Part shown: positions 1-9,538 of the stretch, one piece after another
How the letters are laid out: every line of letters starts with the position of its first letter
Numbering within the stretch: position 1 is the stretch's first letter
From: Apostichopus parvimensis
Taxonomy: Eukaryota > Echinodermata > Holothuroidea > Aspidochirotida > Stichopodidae
DNA: 27,361 nt
NCBI GenBank assembly: GCA_000934455.1
Contig: KN882297.1
Coordinates: 57,801 to 85,161 of the forward strand
Direction of reading: 5' to 3'
Position numbers and translations under genes: made by a program
The notes under the pieces: generated by a model
Seen by the model: only the letters and a program-made list of their open reading frames with translations
Told to the model about the DNA's origin: nothing
The model's database searches: none

Positions 1-402
1 GCACTCACATCTATAAATCTTCAAGTTTGCTTTTGCTTGGTCCCTGGATTGATATGTCAGTCAAAGATAAATTTTAACAAAATTAAACATCTGACAAGTG
101 ATTGGACTTCAATTAAGGAAGACTTGTCTATTTAACATCCGGGTGTGACTTAGAGCCGTATCATGGTTAATTGAAACCTAAACCCAGACGGAAACATTCT
201 TAAATTTTTCACTTTTCGCGTTCCATACACAGTTGAGGAACATCGAGAAACATTATATATCGTCCAAATGTTACACAGTGATGCTTTGAAGTGCGTTATA
301 CCAGGGCCTTTTAAAGAAATTCTTAGTGGATGGGCCATTTCCTAAAAGGGACCATCATGGCACTATCTGAGCGCCACCATCGGTTGGCGAGAGTGTAGCA
401 AG
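1..402. other. Intergenic, no gene seen
   Basis: I see no coding exon, RNA gene or clear repeat here. The short minus-strand open frame near 150-338 has no recognisable motif and no splice or family support. Confidence 0.5.
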
Positions 403-1000
403 GATGTTTTATGGAACGCAAAAAGGGAAAACTTATTTCGTTGTCTAAACTCAAGTTGTTGCCATCGGCGCTGTTCAACAATTGCTCAACCACGTGATGT
501 AAAAAAAAATATAGCTCTTCTCAAACTAAATTCAATTTGCGCTGCATATGCTTACTATACGCACGTCGTTAATTAGGATATGTGGGTAGTTATCTGGTTA
601 GACTTATTTTCATTGTTGAATGTATTAGTATAGCAGTAATAAGAGTTCAAATATGGCTCTAGGTGTAACCAGGGAGTTTTATGGAACTCCCTGGTGTAAC
701 AGTAGTAGGCATAGTAGTAGTACTAGTAGTGGTAGCAGCCTACGTATCATGCATTCTCCTGCGCTGGTGATGTTTGTTGAATTTCGTGCGAAACGCCTAT
801 TATTTACATTACGTGGTTGAGCAATAATGTTGAACAGCGCGGATGACAACGACGTAAGTTTAGATAACGGAAGTTTAGATATCAACGTGAGTTTAAGCAA
901 CAGCACATTAAAAGAGCAGCAACAACTTTAGTTTCAACAACAACAAACTTAGACTATATAGACAACGAAATAAGTTTACCCTTTTGTGTTCCATAATGTT
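403..1000. repeat. Foldback (inverted-repeat) element with long degenerate arms
   Basis: Two segments are near reverse complements. 408-451 (ttttatggaacgc... to ...ttgtctaaact) pairs with about 955-1000. 461-503 (cggcgctgttcaaca... to ...cacgtgatgtaa) pairs with about 803-845. The right arm carries an extra insert of about 100 bp between the two paired blocks. That insert contains repeats of 'aagtttagata'. The spacer (about 504-800) has a small perfect hairpin at 669-694. The layout fits either a foldback transposon or two copies of one repeat inserted head to head. No coding capacity is visible. Confidence 0.65.
669..694. repeat. Perfect 10-bp hairpin with 6-nt loop
   Basis: ccagggagtt (669-678) and aactccctgg (685-694) are exact reverse complements around the loop ttatgg. 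The hairpin is bracketed by the direct repeat 'ggtgtaac'. It shares the words 'tttatggaac' with the left arm of the surrounding foldback, so it may be a terminal or internal element of the same repeat family. Confidence 0.6.
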
Positions 1001-1243
1001 TTGCCAAATATGCCTCCCAGGTTGCCGGAAATGGCACTTCCCAGGCCTTCTCAGTTGCATCTAAACATTTTGAGATCTCATGTTTTTAAAATTTACACTT
1101 CAGAAAAGATTAATGGGAACATTTTTATTCGGTAAAATCACTTTGCAGGGGAAAATTAAGGCTTTACGTTACTTGGTACACTATGCGTGATTCATTGTTT
1201 TACACAGGTAAGTGAAGATATAAAAGCACGCTATATGGCATTT

Positions 1244-1813
1244 CTGATGGTAGCCGTAGCCTATATATGCTGAGGGGAATCCATTGGGGAATGTAAATTA
1301 ATTGTTAGATTTGTGTTATCATTATCTGTTTTACATACCAAAAAGGGACCTACTAGGGAGGGAGAGGATGGGTATTTGAGCTCAGTGAGTGGGCCGTGAA
1401 GGGGACTGAAGGCCCCTTAGTTAAAACATTGGGGCACTGATATAGGGGCTAACAATAAAACTGACACATAGACGTGATAAATATATTTATGAACCGCAGT
1501 TTCACATCAGACTACTACAATGTTCACGCGGGTTAAATCTTAGGAGCTCTCTACATGTACTGTGCATTTATTGTGCATGTACGTGATGAGCGGTTAAACT
1601 AAACCTTGTGTTCTTTTTGAATGCCATTCCTACAATACTTGTCTAGAATCGTGAGGTTGCACACAACTGACTAATGAAATCAGAAGAAATGATATAAACA
1701 TTTCGCAAACTGTCCAGATGTTCATATTATAGTAGGCTTACTTTCATTTAGGAAGTGAAAATTTCAAGGGGCCGCCACCCCCCCCCCACCTACCCCCGTA
1801 GGCTACGGCCCTG
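1244..1813. mobile_element. Possible non-autonomous DNA transposon (MITE), degenerate
   Basis: The right end (1795-1813, cgtaggctacggccctg) read in reverse is cagggccgtagcctacg, which resembles hAT-type ends beginning CAGGG. A related word, gccgtagcctata, lies at about 1252-1265 in the opposite orientation and could be the decayed left end. The right end is preceded by a C-rich stretch typical of such elements. No clean target-site duplication was found and the left end is weak, so this is a tentative call. Confidence 0.3.
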
Positions 1814-2734
1814 TAGTTGGCACCAGTGAACTTAATCACAAATAAAATATTTTGTGAACATATGTACAAAACTACTAAACTAGAACTTGAGGTATAATGA
1901 CTAACATGGTTATAACAACAACATGACTAGCAGCTTAGCACCCAGGCTTAGCACCATATATGTATCTGTCTCAAATCTCGTTTGATATATGTAATTTTCT
2001 CAAAAACACTTTAAAACTATCCTGGGTGACGTTGCTAACTAAACTGACTGCACAATATTATTTACACATATAGTGTTATATTTCTTGTACGTGAAATACA
2101 ATATACTATCATAAAAAAATAATAATATACAGCTGCAAGGAGATTAGCGAATGCTTCGGGCTTTCATTATCTAGTGGCCTGTGCAGATAGCCTCAGAGGT
2201 ATATCGGCGCGGTTCCTCATTTAATTTACGCTATCAATGAAATCCATAATTCTTATTTCAACCCAGTTGCAAAGTTTTATTTTTCATCTGGTGGTCGAGA
2301 AGATGAGAATTAAAAATTAATATCATACTAATCTCATGTAGCACAATTTTCAGCTCCCTTTGTGGGTATATACGATTCATTATGAGTCTGAATGATACTC
2401 CAGCGCCTACGCGAATCAGTTACCAAACCTGTCCCGACCCTTTAGAAGTGGGAACGTGTCCCTTGTCCCTCCGCCCCCTCTCTATGATTGACGCCTTTGC
2501 TGCTTATACACCAATAGAAGGAACATGTCTACAAAGTTACACCGTAAATTGACGCAAAGTGCTATAACTTCATTTCATCAGGATCTTTCACAGGTGGTTT
2601 GGACTGATGTTCAAATAGTAAATGATTCTAATTCTACGTATAGCTTATTCTTTTGTTTCTTCTTATATGACTGTCATTTCCCTCTTTAAGGGTGTAGTAG
2701 TCACTCCAAAATGAGGAAGAGCTGGTGTATACAT
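1814..2734. other. Intergenic AT-rich stretch, no gene seen
   Basis: There is no long open frame, no recognised exon and no strong repeat. A short direct repeat 'cttagcacc' occurs near 1935-1955 and an A/T-rich run near 2110-2130. I can support nothing functional here. Confidence 0.45.
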
Positions 2735-2965
2735 GATTACTGTATGTTTTTGTATTCCCCCGATGAGGACGAAGTTTTGGAATGTATCAAAGATCTTCAA
2801 AATGGTAGTCAAGGACAATTATAATATTCATTGTAAAGTTGTTAAAGCATTTAATAACATTATTGTTCGTCCATTAAGCCATCTTGTAAGCAGGTTTTTT
2901 AATAGTGGTACAATGTGCCTAATGATCTTAAAATTACACGTGCTGTTCCTGACTACAAAATTAAA
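2735..2965 (+). pseudogene. LINE reverse transcriptase relic (N-terminal RT fingers)
   Basis: Three consecutive pieces in shifting plus-strand frames resemble the start of the reverse transcriptase domain in L2/CR1/Jockey-like LINEs. First comes SPDEDEVLECIKDLQNGS (about 2754-2810, family pattern 'EEVLKIINSLKNGSSPG'). Next is KVVKAFNNIIVRPLSHLV (about 2835-2888). Last is VPNDLKITRAVPDYKIK (about 2915-2965, family pattern 'FPDKLKIARVIPIYK'). A frameshift and stops separate the first two, and a further frameshift lies near 2912. The fragment ends before the catalytic motifs. It is a dead, 5'- and 3'-truncated copy and is not related to the large minus-strand LINE at 4-8.5 kb. The clade call is from memory of family consensus only. 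Confidence 0.6.
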
Positions 2966-3099
2966 GTAACAGAAAAAGGTGAAAGATAACTAGAAGGCCA
3001 ATTCCTGCATTGCCAGTCTTTTCCAAGATATTTGAAAAATCAGCATATCATGTTGCTTTAAATTTCTTTCACATTATAGCATAATGTATGAAAACCAAA

Positions 3100-3517
3100 T
3101 AACCAAAAATATTGCCCAATGTGATTTATCCCACTTGTTTGTTTCTGCTAACATTTCAAATCTCTCAAATATACATCAACATCTTCATTCTCATGCAGAC
3201 GAGGCACCTTCATCGTATTTACACTTTCACCACCTGCCACTGAAGTTGGGTTCACTTGAACTTTGGCCGTTTCGTTCTCTATCTGAAGTTGCTTTAGTTT
3301 TACTTCTTTATCTGCCTCTACTTTAGCCTTGTTCAGTTCATGATCTTGTTGGACTTTTGTTTTTCTATTTCATGATTTTGTTTACACTTTTATATTTCAA
3401 TTTGTTCTTCTATCTTACGTATCTCTATAGTAAGTAGTTTATCCGCATTTCTTTTGGAAGACCTTCAGGTATCCCTGGTGAACAAGTTTGGTCCTCCCTT
3501 TTATCTGTCGTGCTCAT
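3100..3517 (-). pseudogene. LTR-retrotransposon gag-like relic, broken
   Basis: Read on the minus strand, an ATG at 3517 opens a short frame that hits a stop, followed by shifted frames rich in Lys/Glu/Gln (a coiled-coil-like N-terminal part). Next comes KVPRLHENEDVDVYL, and in another frame RFEMLAETNKWDKSHWAI. The pair resembles the start of the gag domain of Ty3/Gypsy- or BEL-type elements (pattern 'P.F.E.ED.D.YL.RFE......KWEKS.WA'). At least two frameshifts and several stops make it non-functional. No LTR, protease or polymerase is visible, and the similarity stops near 3100. An alternative is a host gene domesticated from gag, but the broken frames argue against that. Confidence 0.55.
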
Positions 3518-4020
3518 TTTCACTTCACTTTTCTCTGATCTTACATTATACATGATGCACCCTTAAATGGAGAATATGAAATAGGAATTAAATAAATAAA
3601 TAACGGTTGACAACCTTAATGTATGTGCGATCTCCACCGCAGTTTCAGCGAGAAAGTGTCCAAGAAGAACTCCTAAAAAAAATCCATAAAAGTGACTCAG
3701 CTGTCATAGTTGATTGCTGTTTGTATTCTATATTATTGTTTCTTCTTCTCTGCCACCAAACAATTACTTCCTCCACCTTGATTAACGCAAATGCATTTTT
3801 ATGTAACAGCTTGTTTTTAAATGGACAACTCCGCTTCCATAATTGGGCGTTGAATGATCTCCACCGTACAATCAGCTCCATCACTGTGCGGTTGTATGAT
3901 GTCGTTACATACCTTCGGGACCTTTCTTCTCCAGATGTTTTCTGAAACGATTACCATCCATCCGTTTCGCCCAAGTTTCATGCTTTTTACGTGACCCGCC
4001 ATGCGGGATACAAAACGGCA
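3518..4020 (-). other. Possible LINE 3' UTR and tail; no gene supported
   Basis: The sequence just beyond the LINE ORF2 stop has no recognisable coding signal. An aaataaataaataa run at about 3591-3604 would be a TTTA-repeat tail if the minus-strand LINE extends this far, giving a 3' UTR of about 420 nt. Open frames on both strands (for example 3607-3945) show no family motif. No target-site duplication was found, so the LINE 3' boundary stays uncertain. Confidence 0.3.
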
Positions 4021-7000
4021 CTACCGAACCATCCTAAAAACTACAAAAGAACGACCAGCACGCAGCGAAACAAAACACCCCTCCCCAGCACACCACCGTC
4101 CAAAGAAGGCAGCCCCAGATAAACGGCGAAAATCGCCTTCAACCTGAAGGCGAATGTCAGACTTCACCGCCTCCAGGACTGCCTGCCAACTGGTAAATTT
4201 CTCCTAAAAACAACATCACATCTATTCCTCCAAACAAGTTTTTTCACAACAGAACAAACACATATAATACGCTGCAACAGAACAAACTGGAGGATCTAAC
4301 CCATATAAAACAAAGCCCTGTCCTACCGACCAGGAACGGTCTCCCGTTAAACGGTCGGTCCAGGTCTGAAACCACTCCCACAAGCTTAAAACAAAGGAAC
4401 AATGCCAAAAAACATGGGCAGTACTCTCTAAGCTGTCACAGCCGGTCCTCGGGCATAGTCCATCACCCAATCGCCAGTGATACCTTTTCAGATTGGTGCC
4501 CAAGGCACCGTGTGCAATTCTCCATGCAAGATCACGGAGCCTGCAACCATTCAGCCTTGAATTCACCGAACGCCATACTTCGGCAGGATGACGTCCCTGT
4601 ACAAAATTGCATTCAAGGCCCTATCCCGCAAGGAACTGTGAACGAGGGCCGGCCGTGACAGGTCAACAGGGGGCAACTCAATAAGAGCGGAGCAAATGAC
4701 ACGCACCACTCTGCTTGGTGTGCTACTATGCGGTTCTCTGTTGCTAAACAGCGCCGGAACCCATCGACGCAAGTACAACCCGCCCCAAAAACGTACACAA
4801 TATGAACAAGGCAATTCTGGGTCAGTTACCGCTACAAACAATTGCTTAAATAACAAAAAAGTTAATTTACTTCCCAGATGAACTACCCCTAGTCCCCCCT
4901 TCTCCAGCCTGCTCTCTAATACCTCAGCCCTCTCGTTCCAGGTGACATCACAAGGTGCATCGTAGCCGAACCATATACCATTAATTTTGATATTCTGATC
5001 CGACCACGATGCACCAAATGGCAAGTCTCTGTATCTCCAGCTACCAAGGCGAAGGCCCTTTGTCTTTTCCGGATTCAACTTCGCCCGGTAGCTCTCTCAA
5101 AGATAGATAAATCCTGCGAGAGGGCACGAAAGGAGTACAGACTCAAAACAACACATGTGACGTCATCTGCATATTGAAAGCATTTCACTTTGGCACCCCC
5201 TGGCACAACGAATGGAACAAGTCTGGAGTCCCTTTCCAAAAGACGGAGAGAGGACACCCCTGGTGCACCCCCTCTCTACGTTAAAAACCTCCGAACAAAC
5301 CCATTTACGATAACAGAACTAAAACTTTCCTGATACAAAACAGAAATCCATTTACGAAAATTTGGGTGCAACTTATACGTCTCCAATACATTCATTAAAA
5401 AACCGCGATCCACCATGTCAAAGGCCTTCTGCTGGTCAAGAGAGACCAATGCACATGGCAGATCACGCTCAATAACAAAGTCGGTCAAGTCGCGCATCAA
5501 CCACAAGTTCTGCTGGATGCAATGACCCTTCACTGCACAAGTCTGAAGATCACGCACAAGATGCGGCATAGCCAAGTGCAAGGCGGTTGCACAAAGCCTT
5601 AGCCAGCAACTTGTAGTCGACATTTAACAAGGTGATCGGACGCTTGTTATGAGGATCCAAGGGGTCCCCAGACTTGGGCAGTAAAGTAATCATGCCCAGA
5701 CGTTGACTTTGGTTTAACAGTCCGTTTTGGAAGGCGTCCGCGAAGACGGCTCTGATGTCGGGTCCTATTATTGCCCAGAAGGTTCGGTAGAACTCCCTCG
5801 GAAGCCCGTCCGAACCCGGGGACTTATCATTCTTCATCTTCGAAAGCGCCTTCCAAAGCTCAACAGTGGTTATTCCGCCCCCAAAATATCATTGACATCG
5901 TGAGGAACAGTTTTTGAGATTCCCCTCAATAAATCGCCTTGTGCCGACAAGTCGACATTGCCACGCGTAAACAAACTCGAATAATAATCTTTGTATACGC
6001 GGACAATGCCGTGAGGGTCACTAACCACGGTCCCATCAGTAGCGCGCACAGATGGGACGCGTCTGTCACCCGCCGATGAACTAGCGGACTGGTAAAACCT
6101 CAGTGAGGGGCGCTCCTCAGCTTCCACCGCTTCGACACGGGCCCTGACGCGGGCACCGTGGTACTTTTCATCGAGATAAGTCTGCAAAGCGATGACAGCC
6201 GAAGGGTTGCCAAACTTCACCTCCACGCACAGCTTCGAAAATTGTTCTCTTCGACGCCGTGCGCGGGTCACGCAATACTGAATTGCGTAGCGTTTGATGC
6301 GCAACTTGACATCATCCCACCATTGGGATGTAGAGGCAAAGGCCGGCTTCAATGTTTGCCATCCTTTGAACCTGGTTTCGAAACCTTGGCGGAACTCTGC
6401 CTCGCCAAGAATCCGACAGTTAAGCTTCCATAGGCCCCGCCCGATCGGGAAAATGGAAGGCAAAACAAAACGTGCTACAACAGTGTCATGGTCAGAGAGC
6501 GGACAGCTCAGCGTCTCGCAACCCGAAAATTTAAAACTTACGGGCGCATACACTCGATCTATCCTGGATGCATCTTCTCCGTTAGGCCTCACCCACGTCC
6601 ACGTTTACGCCGTACTACACGGATGCATATACCTCCAGACATCGGCTAAAAGGTGTGCCGAAGTGAATCTGTCCATGCAGGTCTGTGATCCCAGCGTCAG
6701 GACTAGCAGACACAGAAGCCCCGAGTCTGTCAAGACCCGAGTCTGGGACACAGTTAAAGTCTCCGACCATGACACATGGTGCACTACCAGGAACAAAGGA
6801 AGGCAGCGTGTTAAAAAAAATCTCGTCTAGCAGAAGGCCGATTGGGAGCATACACATTGCAAAGGGAGATGTTACCCTGTGGATACTTGAATAGAATGCA
6901 AACCAATCGGCCCTCGTGATCCGTCTCCACCCTAGTGGCACAACCCGCCTGACGAGGTGACAGAAGGATGACAGTGCCACAGGATGAAGACGAACCAAAC

Positions 7001-7185
7001 GAAGCATGCAGCCCACCACCCCACTCATAAGCCCATAGAGGGACATCTTCTTCCAAAATATGTGTTTCTTGCAGGCAAACGCAGTCGACCTCCATTGACT
7101 TACAATATTGGAAAATGCGACTGCGCTTGCGATGATCCCTCATGCCATTCACGTTCAAAGTGGCAACTGAAAATGTATGGGCCAT
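4021..7185 (-). pseudogene. LINE ORF2 pseudogene: endonuclease plus reverse transcriptase
   Basis: The likely start is ATG 7185 (MAHTFSVATLNVNGM). Endonuclease signatures in order: LNVNGM, CLQETH (catalytic Glu), VYAPN, GDFNC (catalytic Asp/Asn) and LSDHD (terminal His). RT signatures: KSPGSDGLPREFY, LPKSGDP, KRPITLLN, LDQQKAFD (motif A), a shifted QGCPLS (motif B, about 5240-5265), QYADDV (motif C), then NPEKTKGLRLG. The C-terminus has RDLAWRIAHGAL and a CPxxGCDSLESTAHVFWHC zinc motif. A last coding block, KFTSWQAVLEAVKSDIR, ends at TAG 4021. Lesions: frameshifts near 6815 (an 8-A run), 6680, 5875, 5580, 5260, 5080 and 4566; an in-frame TAA at 6605; and stops at 4222-4210. The intact protein would be about 1050 residues. 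It acts in the nucleus at the insertion site. Confidence 0.85.
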
Positions 7186-7205
7186 GAGAGGGCAATGAGG
7201 CAAAA

Positions 7206-8348
7206 CTACGCCGACGACGATTCTGTAAGCTCCAAGCGCGCTCTAGACGACATATCGTCGTCCGAGTCGTCACTTGAGGCCGACCTTTTTAAAGAGGGTT
7301 CCCCCATCTCGTCGTACCAGCTCGTCCCAGTGGCACGTTTCGGCTCGATGATCACCGAGTCTCCGGAGTCGCTGTCAGACAGAGCCTCCGGAGACCCGAT
7401 GACCACCGAGTCCCCGGAGTCGCCGGCAGACAGAGCCTCCGGATCTGGCGATACCGGCGGCGGACTGGGGACGGAACTGGACGAGTTGATGGGGGAAGCA
7501 GGTGGAGACCCCGTGTCCGCTTCGCGGTGTGCTGGAGGCGGTGTGGGCACGGGGTTGGGGTCTGCAACGACGGGGGAGGGTGAACCAGGTGCGGAAGGTG
7601 AATCCTCACCTGGTTCCCCCTCATTGCGTGAAGCTTCCTTCGAGGCAGTAGGCGCGTCAGAACTTGGCGCCTTTGCTTGACCCCCACTCTTTGTCATAAA
7701 GACATAAGAGGAGGGACAAGCGCGGAAGACATGTCCCTCCTTCCCACAGAGTGAGCACACAACTTCGCTTGGGCAAGCAGAGGTATCATGCCCAAGATGA
7801 AGGCAGCGCCCACACTTTTTGTTTGGGCAGCCCTTGGCTTCGTGTTCGGTCTCCCCACACCTGAAGCAGGTACGGGGCTGACCGGGGTAACGCACGTGAG
7901 CTTTATGCCCGGCAATAAAAAGGAATGAGGGAATTTCCTGCTTCAGGTCGATCCGAACCTGTCTGTGCCCGTTCAACACCCCAGGGGCCTGTGCGTAGGA
8001 GCACAATTTGGTAGCCTTGACAGCACCAAACCGACCTAAAACAGTTGCGACAAGTTCCTGACGCACCTCTAGTCCTACGTGGATGACAGTTACCCATACG
8101 GAACGTTCGTATGGAGTAACTGTCAAACCATCGACACCACTCAGCAACGTGACACCCTTCTGCCGGGTCACGTCACTGGTAAAACCTAGATCGTACGTAT
8201 TACGACCCTGGAGAGCTTGCAGAGCATCAACCTCTCTAGGCACAACAATACCCTTACTCTTCAAAATACTAAAAACTTGCACCGGTGGAACCGCTTGTTC
8301 ACCGGTGAAGCTCAACTTAACAATTTTCGAATCACGGCGCGATGCCAT
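7206..8348 (-). CDS. LINE ORF1: CCHC zinc-knuckle RNA-binding (Gag-like) protein
   Basis: The frame is open for 380 codons from ATG 8348, which has a good Kozak context (A at -3, G at +4), to TAG at 7206-7208. The open frame extends upstream without another good ATG. Residues 1-155 form a region with no motif I can name. Three knuckles of the form CX2CX4HX4C follow: residues about 161-174 (CFRCGETEHEAKGC), 179-192 (CGRCLHLGHDTSAC) and 198-211 (CSLCGKEGHVFRAC). The C-terminal 160 residues are Pro/Ser/Asp-rich and include a 51-bp tandem duplication (DNA 7347-7443), read as 'GDSVVIGSPEALSDSDSGDS'. In LINEs such proteins coat the element RNA and form the cytoplasmic ribonucleoprotein that carries ORF2. 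This ORF has no stop or frameshift, unlike ORF2. Confidence 0.8.
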   Translation of the reverse strand: MASRRDSKIVKLSFTGEQAVPPVQVFSILKSKGIVVPREVDALQALQGRNTYDLGFTSDVTRQKGVTLLSGVDGLTVTPYERSVWVTVIHVGLEVRQELVATVLGRFGAVKATKLCSYAQAPGVLNGHRQVRIDLKQEIPSFLFIAGHKAHVRYPGQPRTCFRCGETEHEAKGCPNKKCGRCLHLGHDTSACPSEVVCSLCGKEGHVFRACPSSYVFMTKSGGQAKAPSSDAPTASKEASRNEGEPGEDSPSAPGSPSPVVADPNPVPTPPPAHREADTGSPPASPINSSSSVPSPPPVSPDPEALSAGDSGDSVVIGSPEALSDSDSGDSVIIEPKRATGTSWYDEMGEPSLKRSASSDDSDDDMSSRARLELTESSSA

Positions 8349-8565
8349 GATACCGAAGGTGGCTAGGCCACAGAGGAGTAACAAAAAACACACTAAAGAC
8401 AGGTTGGTTAAACTACAAACGATATACGATAACGATATACGAACTGGCGCACACACGAACACAAGATACCACACCCGCCTGGCGGGAAGTATAGCACAGT
8501 ACAGTGATAAAATAGCTGTATCAGATGGAGAGCGAGAGCGAAACACGTCTGCACTCCACAAAATC

Positions 8566-9138
8566 TAACTACCAACTGTGTTGTTACTTATTTTCTGTTA
8601 ATTTAACAAATCGTCTGCATGACTAACAGTCTAACACATTAGCTAAAGTTATATTTCTTTGAATCTCATTGACTTTTAGCTGGTAGCGGATTTAACACAA
8701 TGGTAGTGGGCAAACACCGAGGCATTTCTTCTTTTTAAACCGTTGCCACCATGTAATTACGTAGTTTGGGGTAATAAGTTCAGGACAATGTTATTCGATG
8801 CTTTTCTTCTTTTGTTATCGGACTCCACAAAATGCCACTGCTTCCTTTCACAATCACAAAACATCAAGCCTTCATAACAAAATCTGCTACCAGCTTCCAA
8901 CCTTATCACCGCTATCCTCTCACACAACCTCGGCTTCTCCCTTTCTTTGTCTCTCGTTAATACTTTCGCTCCTCACCTCACAAAAGCCACAGCCCAACTG
9001 CCCTAAACCCCTCTCCTCATCTCTCGCTCTATCCTTTAATCCTATTAGCAAGTCTTTACACGTCTAAGTAATCCCAACTTTGTAATCCCCTATACATATA
9101 AGCAGCTTTCTTCTCCTTTCTTGCAGACTTCATTAACA
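8566..9138. other. Intergenic, no gene seen
   Basis: The plus-strand open frame at 8798-9067 is only a pyrimidine-rich stretch (Ser/Leu/Pro-rich translation) with no family motif, so I do not call it a gene. No RNA gene or strong repeat is seen. Confidence 0.5.
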
Positions 9139-9515
9139 ATATCTCTAATGCAATTCTTGATATATTGAATTATATTTTGGATATCTCAAATTCGAATTCT
9201 TTGATATCTCTATTTCAATTTTTGATATCTCGAATTCAATTTCTGATATCTCGAATTCAATTCGAGAAATTTTAGATAATGTTCCATTTTGATATCTATT
9301 ATTAGTCTTGATATCTTAAAATCAATATGAGATATCTTAAATAAAATTCAAGATATCGAACATGCAATTTCTGATATCTCAAGTTCAATTGGAGATATCT
9401 GAAATGATTAGAGATTTCTTCAATTTAATTCGAGATATTTGAAATTAATTGCAGATATCTCGAATTAAATATTAGATATCTCGATTTAAATTGTAGATAT
9501 CTCGAATTATTGTAT
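9139..9515. repeat. Tandem array of self-complementary ~21-24-bp 'GAGATATCTC' unit
   Basis: About 16 degenerate units with consensus close to aattcgagatatctcgaatt, which is a perfect palindrome. Each unit is centred on GATATC or a one-base variant. Units on the left often read tGATATCTCgaattcaatt, while those on the right read aattgGAGATATCtgaa, so left and right halves are biased to opposite half-sites. The array abuts the 222-bp hairpin at 9539-9760. It is strongly A/T-rich and can extrude many small cruciforms. No coding function. Confidence 0.8.
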
Positions 9516-9538
9516 AAATGTTAAAATGGCGTTCGACA

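Larger units (their letters stand above)
4000..8565 (-). mobile_element. Two-ORF LINE retrotransposon, Tx1/I-like, nearly full length but inactivated
   Basis: On the minus strand the order is: about 215 nt of 5' UTR, ORF1 with CCHC knuckles (8348-7206), ORF2 with an apurinic-type endonuclease, reverse transcriptase and a C-terminal zinc motif (7185-4021), then a 3' UTR of uncertain length. ORF2 starts 20 nt after the ORF1 stop. This is the classical architecture of endonuclease-bearing non-LTR elements that insert by target-primed reverse transcription. The style of ORF1 ('YPGQPRTCFRCG') and of the zinc motif after RT fits Tx1-like or I-like clades; that assignment is a memory-based judgement. 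The block looks distinctly richer in G+C than its flanks, which fits a recent insertion. ORF2 lesions show this copy cannot move by itself. Confidence 0.85.

Noticed and set aside
3607..4002. Open frames on both strands next to the LINE end, considered as a transposase exon or small gene
   Set aside because: No family motif could be defended. The position fits LINE 3' UTR or flank.
6158..6830. Plus-strand frames of 91 and 178 codons
   Set aside because: They are antisense to the LINE ORF2 endonuclease/RT region and show no protein motif.
7177..8568. Long plus-strand frames (7177-7680, 8083-8568) opposite LINE ORF1
   Set aside because: They are shadows of the minus-strand ORF1, which carries the CCHC motifs and the good start context.
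4000..8600. Target-site duplication for the large LINE
   Set aside because: I compared the sequence right of 8560 with that left of 3600-4000 by eye and found no convincing direct repeat. The boundaries remain open.
8798..9067. 89-codon plus-strand frame
   Set aside because: It is a pyrimidine-rich stretch giving a Ser/Leu/Pro-rich translation, with no motif and no splice context.
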